Positions 33,406 through 44,851 of a DNA stretch of 64,000 nucleotides are shown piece by piece; the first letter of the stretch is position 1, and the number at the start of each line of letters is the position of its first letter. The DNA is from Lantana camara. Taxonomy: Eukaryota > Streptophyta > Magnoliopsida > Lamiales > Verbenaceae. The notes below the pieces were generated by a model. It was not told the origin of the DNA and did no database searches. It saw nothing but the letters and a program-made list of their open reading frames with translations. The translations under genes were made by a program, and so were the position numbers. The stretch covers positions 37,960,001 through 38,024,000 of the forward strand of contig CM074861.1 in NCBI GenBank assembly GCA_037501455.1, given 5' to 3'.

Positions 33406-36400
33406 TGTAACGCCCCAGATTTTCGGTATTTTTAAAATGACATATGTGTTTACTAATTTGTGCAAATGAATTGGCTTTCAGTGTTTTTATAATTAATTTT
33501 CATTGTTTAAATTGTTAAATAAGTGAGTAATTTAAATATATACAATATTAAAATTGGAATTTATATGAATAACTTGTGTGCTCCGTAATTTCGCGTTTAA
33601 ATTATGTAATTGCTTAACTAATCGCCTTTGCTAATTATTAATCGTTGCTTTCATCAATTTTTCCATTATATGCATTTGTTATAATTTTATTAAATACTTT
33701 AAATGGATTCTTAATTTTAATTGAATTTTGGAATGTTTGAAATCTCGAAACGATTTGCATTCATGTGACAAGTGGCGCGTCGTTACTATATGAAATGAAT
33801 TCGGAATTTGGTGGAAATTTAATATGTTATAGATATGTGCGTCGCGAATGTGTACGTATGCTCGTTTTACATTTTCAGATTTGTTTAATTGCATTTTAAA
33901 TTAATTTGGTATGAGTGGAACCAAACCGGGGGCTAACGAGCAATTAGCGCACCTTTGGTTCCATATGTGATATCTTGAGCTTGGGAACTCGGAATCGAGT
34001 TCCGTCAATTCCATTGAACTCGATACGAATATTCAGGTTCAATAAATTTAACCTCATATTTTAATAAGATCATTTGGACTCCCGAAATCCAACCGAAAAC
34101 CGAAACGAGTGTAAATCGGCCACCCTTAACCATTTTCCACATATCTCCCTCAAACCTTGACCAAATTAACCATGGTTGGAAGCTATGGAACCCTAGTTAC
34201 ACCCAATATCTAAACACACTCTCTCCCAACCGAGATACATTCAGCAAATAAGAGAAAAACCAGCCCCAACCCCTGCTCCAGTTCATTCCCGTCACCATGC
34301 CCAACCTTGGAGATTCAAGCTCAAATCTCCTTCATCTTTCATCCAACCTTCAAGGTGAGTTTAGGATTGTATTATACATTCAACATGTATCATTTTAAGC
34401 TATGAATCCCAAATTTTGAGCATGTATGGGTGGGATTTTGAAGATATGAAGGAAAAGTTAGGTTTTGAAGTCATGTGTTGATCTCTCTCATTCTTTGATG
34501 ATTTAAGTTGATTCCAAGCATGAATATGATTGTTTGAACTTCCTCTTTACAAGCATGATCATGTATTTCATGGGGGTTAAGTATTTCATGAGTTTCCGTT
34601 AATGAGATTTTGAAGAAAATGTATGAAATGATCACCTATTCTTCCATCTGACATTTGATCACCTTGGGAGCTTGTTTATATGTTAAAATGGAGTTGTTAT
34701 ATTGCATTTATGTGTCCATATCATACCTGAACTTGTTGGTAGGAGGTTGGTTTGGTTCTGCTCTGTTTTTCGGGCATTTTGGTTCTGGATATGGCCGGTC
34801 GCGGCCGCGATCGCGATTGGTGCAAAACCAGTCGCGACCGCGACATGCACAGAGTTGCTGCGTTGTTTTCTCTCAGGTCGCACCCGCGACCTGAATCCTT
34901 TGCATTTCAGGTGGCGCCCGCGACCACTGTACACATTTGCTCACGTTAATTGCATAAATTGCATGAAAATTCGGATTTTATTAGGTCGCAACCGCGACCA
35001 TTTCCTGAGTAATTTGGGTCGCGCCCGCGACCCCTGCATAGCTGCATGAAAATTTGTTTTTCAAACCCCATTTGCATGGCTTTATTGGATTGTTTTTGGT
35101 TCCTTCACTTCATTAACATGTCATATAATGTGTTAACTTGTGTGTTATGAAGTTGTATAATTTTTCGTGAATTATTTTCCGAGTTGTGGCTTCATATGTC
35201 TTTAATGCTCTTAATGTATGCATGCATGGATCCTTTGCATCTAAGATGAACCCTAATTGTTTGCTATCTTTTATTTTATGACTTGTATGATCCGTGTACA
35301 CACTATATGACGCGTTATGCTTGTTATTTGGAATTCTTGGATTGAATTGGCTTGATCTATGAGAGATATGAACTTAAATGAATTTAAATGGTAAACGTAT
35401 GCCTTGATGCTTCATGTTGGGATCCTAAGTGGCATCTTACTTCTTTTAATAACTTATATGAATTGTTTACCTATTGTACTATGGGTTAAGCGTATTATTT
35501 GAATTACTTGGATTAATTGGGTATGATTATGAAGTGATGAACCTAAATGCTTTTATATGAGTATCGAAAGGAATGCGTTGAACGCTTATATGTCTTTAAG
35601 ACATTAATTGTACACAAGAATGTTTCTATGACATGATGTCATATCTTATACCCTCATATCATATTCATAGCATTGCCGTGCGTCATATATGGTTCATTTG
35701 GGGTCTTGAGTCTCACGAACAAGTTACATTGTCTTTTGCACAGTTTTCTCCAGGGCGGAGATGCCGGGTTCATAGGACACTTTCAAGTCTTCTTGTCTTC
35801 TTGGTTTTGTTCGGTAAGATGCGTACAGGTGGGTTTCTCTTCTATTTAGTTAAATGACCCTATATACTCCCAACGTGTAAAGATTTCGGCCAAAAATATA
35901 TATATGTATATAGAGTCGTTTTGATGAGTAAATGTTTGAAAGTAAAGCCCTTCTTTTATGAACCCACCAAATGTTTTGGCGAGAAATGAATGAATGATTG
36001 ATTGCACTGAATGGGGCCCAGGGGCTTGGTGTGAGTGGGGACCCGAGGAGGCAAGGGCTGACGGTAAACCCTCACACTAGTCCCACTATTGAACGGCGGT
36101 ACCGGACCTCGTCAGGAGATTGGCGGGGAAAGGGAGCTGAGTGCCATCTGGGGAGTCATGTAACCCCTTTTGGTCAATGATTGGATGGTTTGGGCCGATC
36201 ACCCGGAGGAAGAAAGTGTATATGACCGATTGAATCGAATCGATTGATTGTGCACAAAGAATGATATGCATGAACGATTTAATGAATGAATGATTATTGA
36301 ATTGCTCTAAAACCCCTTGGGAACTGCTCTAAAACCCTCATTTGGGATTATAACTTGTATGTGAATGTTAAATATTGCTGTATACGTTATTTATGCCTCA

Positions 36401-36860
36401 TTTTATACCCACCAGTCTCGTATAGACTGAACCCGGTTTGTTTTCAGTTTCTTTGCAGGTTGGAGTGCTAGGCGGGGAGTCTAGTTCGTCAGGTCTATTG
36501 GTCAAGTTTTGAGTCATTTCATCTGCATCTTGTAACTTGATGGAATTTGCAAGAATGGATAAATGTATAAATATGATAAAGATTATGGAATTATGTTATG
36601 ATCGAATTTTCGAGAACAGGTTATTGTACTAGTTCAAACCGTTAGGTGGCTTGAAATATTATGAGATTATATGTTATGCTTCTGCTTTGGTATTGATCTT
36701 TGTTCTTTTGATTTGGTTGCGAAGGTTTAGTTCCCGCCTAGCCTAAGGAGTGAGTGAGTCCCCGTTCGCCGTGATCTAGCTCGGGTATGGATTGTCCATT
36801 TCATATTCGGGTTGGGCCTCGGTGCGGGGGATGTGGCACCTTTACGGTTGGGGTGTTACA
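33406..36860 (+). mobile_element. Solo LTR (3455 bp), Tekay-like, inside element C integrase
   Basis: Starts TGTAACGCCCCAG and ends GGGGTGTTACA. It is flanked by the 5-bp duplication GTATC (33401-33405 and 36861-36865). Deleting it with one GTATC joins the integrase reading frame through the conserved RTTPRAATGE motif. There is no internal coding region, so it is a solo LTR. It contains a TATATAGAGTC promoter-like block at 35896-35913 and a GC-rich palindrome cluster at 34797-35032. The short frames within it are not genes. Confidence 0.92.
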
Positions 36861-36865
36861 GTATC

Positions 36866-37305
36866 GTACTACCCCGCGAGCGGCAACAGGAGAGACCCCC
36901 TACTCCCTCGTGTATGGTTCCGAGGCTATGATACCTACGGAAATTGCATTAGAATCCGCACGCGTTGCTTATTTCGAGCCTGCAACTAACGAGGCTAACC
37001 GGATGTTTGAATTGGATTTATTAGACGAAAAGAGAAACGCTGCTTGGGCTCGTATTCACAAGTATAAGGCGACCGTAGCCCACCAGTATAATAAACGCGT
37101 CAAGGAAAGAACTTTCCAGCTAGGGGACTTGGTCCTCAAAAAAGTTGAAGTCTCCAAACATGTGGGTAAGTTGGACCCCAATTGGGAAGGGCCCTTCAAA
37201 GTCATCCAGGTACGAGCGAACAACACCTACCTGCTAGAGACTTTGCAAGGCGAGCGTCTCCCTAGACCGTGGAATGCATGTAACCTTAGATGGTTCTACG
37301 TGTAA
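36866..37305 (+). pseudogene. Integrase C-terminus of element C
   Basis: Continues the integrase after the solo LTR: RTTPRAATGETPYSLVYGSE, then TFQLGDLVLKKVEVSKH and LDPNWEGPFKVIQVRANNTY, ending in NLRWFYV and TAA. This C-terminal part is fully open. Confidence 0.85.
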
Positions 37306-38319
37306 ATGTTAACCTTTGTAACTGCCCGCTGGCGGCACTTTGTACTTTCTTTTGACAGAAATCATGACAATTGCTATTTTTAATTGCAAGCATAACAGTA
37401 AGTATTTTGCCAATTATTATATCATTTACTTGCCCTTTCTCTGATTAAAGGTTTGAATAATCAATTGCGTTTAAAGCCTGTTCCGTGTCAAGCATCCTCC
37501 ACATCGAATGGCTTGGTGAAAACAACGTTAGTTTCACACTGAATAAATTTGACGCTCATAAGCGTGTAAACCCTAAGGAATGAGCGTGTCGGAAAGGTGG
37601 GATACTAGATGCTTAGTTTACACCAACTGGATGCTGATCACACCAGTTTGCGCTCGTAAACCCCCGATGACCCTCATGCTTAGGTATGAGTACGCTGGTA
37701 AATAGCTATCACTAGGATAATCCTCCCACGGATACCTAAACATGGAGCTAACGTTGCAGCCACACTCGCTTTAATCTCATACTTAGCAAATCCTACAGTT
37801 GGTTCCTAAGTTCACTCATGTTATTGGAACGCTCAAATTAGAAGTATGCATCACATACTTAAGGCCAATACTTAGTTAAATCCTCCGGGGGTTTCTAAGT
37901 TCAAATCCGAGCCTCACTATGAATATGGCCAGGGTACCCTCGGAAGGGACACCCTCACGCCCATATATTCATCCCTCAAATGGTCAAGCATTTTCAAACC
38001 CTAAACTTAGGGTACATGGCGATACGCTGCCAGGGTACCCTCAGAAGAAAACACCCTCGTGCGCGTACACTCCCATCATGGATATTCAAATACCAATAAA
38101 AGACAAACATATAGGCATCAATCACAGAGAGATAACGGTGCCCTACGTTCAATATTGAAGAATTAAAACTTCATTAAACACAGAGAGATCACTAAAAGTA
38201 AAGTGAGAAATTAGTTCAAGTACGCTAGCAGGAGTACAAAATTCTAGTACAGAAATTAAGTGTCCGTAACAAGAAATGGAATTTAAACAGGAAGGATCTT
38301 GGGGGGCACGTGAGGAGCG
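37306..38319. other. Non-coding spacer of element C
   Basis: About 1 kb between pol and the antisense gene. Short blocks recur without a clear unit, such as CCAGGGTACCCTC (37930 and 38031), ACACCCTC and CTTAGGTATGAG / CATACTTAG variants. No convincing gene. The matching spacer in element A is also repeat-rich but not obviously similar in sequence. Confidence 0.45.
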
Positions 38320-41175
38320 TCACTGGGCTTGACTTTCGGGCTCAGGAGGGGCAGTTGAGAGAGGTACCGGAGCCAGCACGTTGGCGTTGGAAGTTTGAGC
38401 CTCGCCTGGATCCTCGCAGACTTGAGCGTCGATGGTGATCCCATCGACTTCTATGGGAATGGGCTCAGGGTCTATAGGATTGGCCGTCATAAACTCCCTC
38501 TGGAGCATCGTCACCAGATCTTGATACTCAGGTTCTGCCAGGCTCTCCGAGGGGTCCTCATTGCGGACAATGGGCTCCAAGTTCTCGTATAGGTCCATAC
38601 GCAGACGCTTATCAGTCCGCGCGCTCTCAAGAGCCATTCGCAACTTCACCATCTGCCTAATCGCCTTATAGAAGAATCGCCGAGCGTTATCGAAGCAATG
38701 AAGGTTGGCGGCGAAAGCGAAGGCCTTAGAGCGCAAAAACTTCATCACCGCATCCCATGCCACCCTTGATTCTAAGCCGGCCACCTTCTCTTGTAGCTCG
38801 GCGAGGGTCTTCTTGGTTACCTCGTTTTGGCGAGTGCTCTCGGCCAATTGCTCACCCAGCTCTCCATTGTGAACCCTCAGCTGGTCGCGCTCCTCCTTAA
38901 GCTTCTTGTGACGATCGTCAAGGACCACATATGCATCATCAGACTTCTTCAAGTCCTCCTTCAGCTTGTCCTTCTCAAGGTTAGCGGCAGTAAGTTGAGC
39001 GCTGACGGAATTATAATCCTCCTGCAACTGGCCGGGGTCAGAGATGCGCAGCAACTTCTTGTACTTGGCCTTATGTTTAGAGTAGGCCTGCGCTCGCCCC
39101 TGCAGGTTCTTCAGCCTCGGAATTACCTCCTGAGAAGCCGAAAATGAGGGTCACAACTAGAAGTAGTAAGAAAAGGGTCGAAACTTTACAAAGAGAACTA
39201 AAGGCTTACAGTCAGGAGGGCGTGAAAAGCATCATCCGCAACCCGATCGGCATCATGCTCGTTCATCTTGTCGTGATCGCCAGAGAATTGAAGCTTCTCG
39301 ACGATATCCGCAACTAGGTTGACAGTGGCCGCACTCTTTTTCAGAAGGACATGGCGTCCGTCCTTTGGCACTTATACCGAGCGTCCCCTGGCAGCCTATC
39401 TTCTAGAAATCCTCGTCCTCCGATGAGGAGGTATCGTTGCCCACACCACAGTGGCCCACGACCACCTCTTTCCCTTCCCCGGAGATGGGAATGGAGTCAG
39501 GCAACCTCTTCCTCTTGCCTGAGCGGTCAGCCCTAATTGCATCGTGGCATCGGGCTAGCTCCCCCGAGCGGTTGCGGGAGTTGGTGGAGCTGAGGGCAAT
39601 GGGCTCCTCTGGGGCGGGGGGAGGCGGAGTGGCAGTCTTCGATGGGGCTGACGATGTGGACCTCATTCCCGGCACCCCTGCGAGCGCCTCTTCCGACGTC
39701 TCCTCGCCCAGACCCTCACCGAGTGCCTCTTCCCCTCGGAGTATTCGAGGGTTGGGCCTGCTGCTGTTGTTGTTGTTACGGGTTGGCACCCTCCCTCTGA
39801 GCGCGCATCATTTCGGCAACACTCTCGGCATCCATCCCAGCTGTTAGTATCTAAACGTCTTCAAAACAAAGGCACAAGCGTCAAAAGGTTGCTATTTGGA
39901 CAGTAACTATAAAAACATTACAAGCTAAACAGAGTTAGTGATGCTATCCTAAGTGTTAGAGAAGTTAGTTCCTAGAATCTAACCGTCGAGGGCCATGGTA
40001 CGAGCGGGAGGGTTGACTATCATGTTAGGAGTATTTGAAAGGCCATAGCGGAATAAGACTTCTTCATTCTTCATCAACTCCTCGGCCTTGATCCATTTTT
40101 TCTCATTCCTCATCACGAGGGCCAGGCTCTTTGGCCAATCCTCGAAAGGTTTGTTCTTGGACCTGTTTCTAACCAATGGCCCCTCTCTATGAACTATCCA
40201 CCCTCTATGGGCCCTGAAGATTCCCCCTGGCGCTCCCATGAAGAAGTACTTTTCTTTCCAATGCACGTCGTACGAGGAGGAGGGTGAGTCTATCAATTTA
40301 AGGCCAGACTTGGCCTGGCCGTAGTAAAACCCATCTGTGGGGGACGAGCGGGGCGAGTGGGCCACCTGGATCAAGCTATTGAAATTGTCTACAGAAGGCT
40401 CGTGGCCTCTGGCCTTCATCAACATCATAAAAGTGTTTATTAGTGCTATGCCGTTCGGAAGGATTTGAGAAGGGCTGAGCGTAAGGTAATTGCAGATGGT
40501 AGCAATGGCAGGTGGGATTGGAAATCTTAGGCCCCCAGCCAAGACCGTATCTAGGTAGACGGTCATCATCCCCGGAGGCGGTCAGTTAGCTCTCTCTCCC
40601 TCCACCAGAAAGCGAATTGGGAACACTGCTTCATCCCAATAAACCTTGGCCTTCATGTCCGCCAAATCTTCGAGCGTCAAAATGCTCTCAATTTCGTTTG
40701 GCGATCTATCTGTTTGATGAGGGTTGTTCTGCCTCACCCGGGTCACAGGCTCCTTCCCCTTTCTCTGTCGTTTGCGGGGGGCCTCATCATCAACTTGACG
40801 CCCGGATGGCCCTGCATCACCCTCGGGAGCCGCTATCGCCACTGTAATCCGATGGTCTTGAGGCCTTACAGTGCTTCTCAACACGAGAAACACCCTCTCC
40901 CCCTGTCTTTGCATCTCCATCACATTGTTCATCTCTTCAAAGAGATCGTTCATCCCCTCAGGATCACGCTCGTTCATCCCTTGAACGGCGGCATCAAGCT
41001 CCTCATGTCTAGCCTCTATCGGAGCCCTTGCTGCTGGGATAGCCATGGGGATTGCATCACCTGGGGAGGCCCTCGCCAGGGGAACGGCCACGGGAACATC
41101 ATCATGAGGGGAAGAACTCCCAACAGACATCTCGTCTATTTCCCTCACGTAACCATCTGCGACGTTTTCCGCCAT
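38320..41175 (-). pseudogene. Antisense accessory gene of element C, nearly intact
   Basis: Starts MAENVADGYVREIDEMS at 41175, matching the start in element A. Exon 1 (about 41175-39984) is one frame with a single TGA at 40579-40581. It holds a variable acidic/basic region (APRKRQRKGKEP) and a conserved globular domain (MMTVYLDTVLAGGLRFPIPP, ATICNYLTLSPSQILPNGIA, AHSPRSSPTDGFYYGQAKSG), resembling the plant putative gypsy-type transposon family (Transposase_28). Intron 39983-39841 (GTTAGA...CTAACAG). Exon 2 (39840-39210) is Gln-rich then RKRLPDSIPI. Intron 39209-39130 (GTAAGC...CTTCTCAG, 80 bases). Exon 3 (39129-38320) has a coiled coil (ELQEKVAGLESRV region) and FLRSKAFAFAANLHCFDNAR. Introns are inferred. 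The biochemical role is unknown. Confidence 0.7.
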
Positions 41176-41461
41176 GGCTGGTTTCTGATTCTTGAAGTTG
41201 AAGCTTTTCACAAAAGTTCAGTGGGGAAGAAGAATTTTGGGGTGAATTCGATGGCAGAAAAGGGTTCCTCACTTGAAAATATCGCTTAAACACAATCTAA
41301 ATCTAAAGTTAGCACAAGAGAATCAGAAACTATGAAGAGTTACCTTAGGGTTTGAAGAAGAAAGCTTGTTGGAAATCACAGAAAATTGCAGAGAGTTCTT
41401 GCTTCTTTTCTGCTTGGAGAAGGACGAATGCGTGAAAAAGGAGACAAAGTCTCCTAAATCC

Positions 41462-41526
41462 CTATTTATAGGGGGGGATCTACATCACTTAGGGCTGGAG
41501 AATTCAAAATGCAATTATTTCCCGCC
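41462..41526 (-). promoter_or_regulatory. Antisense promoter of element C: TATA box and E2F-like site
   Basis: On the minus strand CTATAAATAG (41462-41471) lies about 290 bases upstream of the start codon, and GGCGGGAAA (41518-41526) lies 46 bases further upstream. The same pair is present in element A with 47-base spacing, although the surrounding sequence differs. Activity is not shown. Confidence 0.5.
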
Positions 41527-41752
41527 TTGGGAGACTCCCACTTTTGGTAACCGCCTCACGTCTCCCGGAGTACACGCGCCCATGTTCCCACTCAGCATTT
41601 AATGCGGACATTACTTCATTTATGGCCCTGTCAGAAAATATCCATTACTGAAGACAAACAGTCCCTTCATGCCTGAAGCTTGACCCTCGGATATTCAAAA
41701 AATTCAAGGCTTGCTTCTCTGAAATTCTACAGCGCGCTCAAGCGTTACTGCA

Positions 41753-42628
41753 GAATTTGGGGGGAAAAATGATGAGACATAAAATCACGCTCGGATCAGA
41801 GTCGTCCACATGTCACCATCCGCTAACTTAGAGCTTGGACGCTCGCATTATTGGGCTTGCGGGCCAATCCAGCCCATTCATCTGTTGACTAATCCAGGCC
41901 CACTCACCTCGGCCCACTATTCAAGCGTTGGGGTTCAGGCCGTCAAGCCCGACGCTCATGCTACGGTCCCCTCGAGACCACCCTTCGCAGGGAAGCACTT
42001 GGGTACCTCCTTTCTTACGCTCGAGTATTCGACGCTCGTTGGTCGTCTGCCAGAGGAGACCCTCTTGTGCGTCCCTTCGAGCGTCACTCACGCTCGGGTA
42101 TGATCTACCCCTAGTAAGGCATCCGTATGCTTGCAGGATGGATCTTGAGCCTCCCAGCGCACAACCCTCGCCAACAGCCTCTGACACAGTGGCAGCATGC
42201 TCCTCGTACCTGTCACGCTGCCCACTTTTCAGAGCCATCACTTTCATGCCGTCATAGGTCGCCACGTGTTAGGGCAACACCGGTCTGGGACCACACGGTC
42301 AAATTACCCAAACTAACCTCACCCCCAATATATAAATAAAGGAGAACACCTGCATTCTCTTCCAAGTCATCTTCCATATACACATTGCACTCCAAGAACT
42401 GGGCATCATTTTTCCTCCATTTTATCCGTCTTCCCAAGCTCTGTCATCTTTTCACCATAGCTGCATCTTAACGGTATTCTGCACACTTGGTGTTATCCTA
42501 GTTGGAAGAACCCACGCTCAAAAGGAAACCCAGTTCCTGAGGCTTTCATGCCTTTGATGGTCTTTCCCTTTTTAAACAAATATTGAAAGTGTTGTTGCAT
42601 TTTAGGGACCCAGATTCCTGCACCATCA
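41753..42628 (+). mobile_element. Polypurine tract and 3' LTR of element C
   Basis: AATTTGGGGGGAAAAA (41754-41769) is the polypurine tract. The LTR (41770-42628, 859 bp) starts TGATGAGAC and ends GCACCATCA, with TATATAAATA at 42330-42339. Only parts resemble the element A LTR (for example CCACGTGTTAGGGCAACA), so it is a different subfamily. Bases following it are GTATA; the 5' LTR that would carry the other duplication is deleted. Confidence 0.8.
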
Positions 42629-44134
42629 GTATATATATACACACATACATATATTATATAAATCATCGTATCTAAATAATATTTACGTATTTAATTTATA
42701 TTTTATTATATAAACTAAAAGAAAATTATATTAGTTAGTCAGATTTAGATAATTACAATTATATTAGTCTTAATTAATTGAAAAATATTACATTAGGATT
42801 AATATTATTTTATTAAAAAATATATCATATTTCATTCAATTATATTATTTTGTTAATTAGATAAGTTTATCGAATTACAATGTAATTAAAATTTAAGAAA
42901 GTTTATACACTTAGATAATTAAATTTATGAATTTACATAATTTGAATTATATTAAGATTGATTTATTGAAAGTTATATTACATAACTCATTCAATTTAGA
43001 TAGTATTTTATTTTACATAATTATCAAAATTTGTTAAAATATATAAAGTGAATCAATTTGTTATTTTCTAATTAGTTAGATGAACTTATTACAATGTTTT
43101 AAATTATAGGCCTTAAAATTAAAAAATAGACAAATTTAGAATATAATTAAATAGTATATTAATATTAAAACGATCCTTCTTGAACTATATATCTTTTATG
43201 AAGAAGTTTTAATTCCACCAAAAATCCTATTTTAAGTCAATAAGTATTTTTTAAATATAGTTAAATTTATGATGTAAAATATGTATTTACAAAATTATCC
43301 CTGACTAATAGTATTGACGTAATTATTATGAGGATATTTTAGGCGATTTATATTTTATAAGAACCCAAAAATCAAACTCATGCTTTTATAATATATATAG
43401 ATAAAAACAAGATCAAAGAAAACTTTAAAGACATGTACAATTTGCAAAATTAGTCTGCAAAATTTTAGATCACCTGAAGATTCAAATGAATTACATTTGC
43501 TAGGAACTCATTAATAATTAATTATAATGAGAAGAGGGCGAAGGGAACCTCAGTTATGGAACAATCAAAATATCCACGGGAGTACACATAATAAATTATG
43601 CAGACCTCATGCGTTGAGAAACTTTTTAAAAATAAATTATTGGAAAATGCAAAAATTTAAAGTTAAATTGGGGTTAGGTTATAAGGGTATGTCTGAAAAA
43701 TAGCAATTAGAAGATATAGTTATAAATAGAGAAGTAAACAAGATAAAAAAAAAATTATTTAACAAATATGCAAACTAATGAGGTAAACACAAATTTGTAT
43801 AAATATGCAAAACCTAATTCTAGTCCGAACCTAACACCTAAAATTTTTTCCTGTAAATATGCCAAACCTTATTCTAGTCCGAACCTAATACCTAAATTTT
43901 TTTTCCTGTAAATACACCAAACCTAATTCTAGTCCGTACGTTATTTAGTCAAACTAGTATAGTTAGGGGGTAAGCATTGTATACTTGCAATATGATTGGT
44001 GGAGAGTAAAAAGAGAGTGACAAATCAAATGATAATTGTAATACGCTTGTCATTATAATTGGTTGGATTTGACCGATTTGAGTTTGGGTGAATATTTTCT
44101 CAATTTCCTAAGGATAATTAGTGTAAGTCGCGCC
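42629..44134. other. AT-rich intronic sequence of SCPL copy 1, with a short tandem repeat
   Basis: No coding frame. Three consecutive copies of a ~55-base unit starting AAACCTAATTCTAGTCCG occur at about 43808-43940, with TTTTTTCCTGTAAATA near the unit end. The rest is homopolymer-rich AT DNA. Confidence 0.5.
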
Positions 44135-44142
44135 ATATATGA

Positions 44143-44813
44143 GGGGAATTCTCGTATACACCAGGTGTGTGCCCCGGAGCATATATCCTCCTATCTTTTT
44201 ATTCAAAAATTATTTTTCTTTTAATTTTTAATTTTCTTTTTCTTTTTTATTTAATTTTTTAAGCTTCATAAATAGACAAACACTATAAATAGAATATATC
44301 CTGGAAAAAATATAAAATTTTCAGTAACATTTTTTTATTTTAAAATTTAATGAAGTAAAAATGTCATATTTATGAGTATCATATCTAATTTCCATATAAA
44401 ATGTTATATGTATATAAGTGTTATACATTAAATTTTAATGTGGTTGTGTTATATATTGGTACAGATAATGTGTTATATATTTACCATAAATGTAGCAAAT
44501 TTTTTAAATTTAAATATTTTATTATGGAAAATTCGTATTTTAAATTGGTACATTATTTTGAAATTAGAAATTAAATTAAATAAAATAAATTAGAGAGACT
44601 CATAAATATAAACTCTTTACTAAATTAAATTTAGAAATGAAAAAATTGTTAGAGAATATATTTTTTTTTTCCAGATATATTTCACTTCCAACATTTTGTA
44701 TCCATTAATCTATTATGAGCTTAAAAAATTAAATAAAGAAAAGAAATTAAAAATTAAACCAAAAAAAAAGTAATTTTTAAATAAAAAAATAGGAGGGATA
44801 CACGAATTTCCCC
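44143..44813. mobile_element. MITE with long inverted ends next to an SCPL exon
   Basis: The ends are GGGGAATTCTCGTATAC (left) and the complement of GGGGAAATTCGTGTATCC (right). Inverted similarity continues inward for about 120 bases (CCTCCTAT, TTTTTATT, TTTAATTTTTTAAGC). ATATATGA flanks both sides (44135-44142 and 44814-44821). The 8-bp duplication would fit hAT-type MITEs. The element ends 38 bases before the SCPL exon at 44852. Confidence 0.6.
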
Positions 44814-44851
44814 ATATATGATGTAGAGTCATGTAAAGTGCTTTTCTTCAG

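Noticed and set aside
39437..41289. Plus-strand frames of up to 191 residues opposite the element C antisense gene
   Set aside because: Shadows of the conserved minus-strand exons; no motif conserved with element A in these frames.
41810..42339. Overlapping frames of 70-114 residues on both strands
   Set aside because: All lie in the 3' LTR of element C; GC-rich LTR sequence gives chance frames.
13633..42628. Elements A and C as one intact retrotransposon with nested insertions
   Set aside because: Their LTRs belong to different subfamilies, the outer flanks (TAATG and GTATA) do not match, and integrase is present twice.
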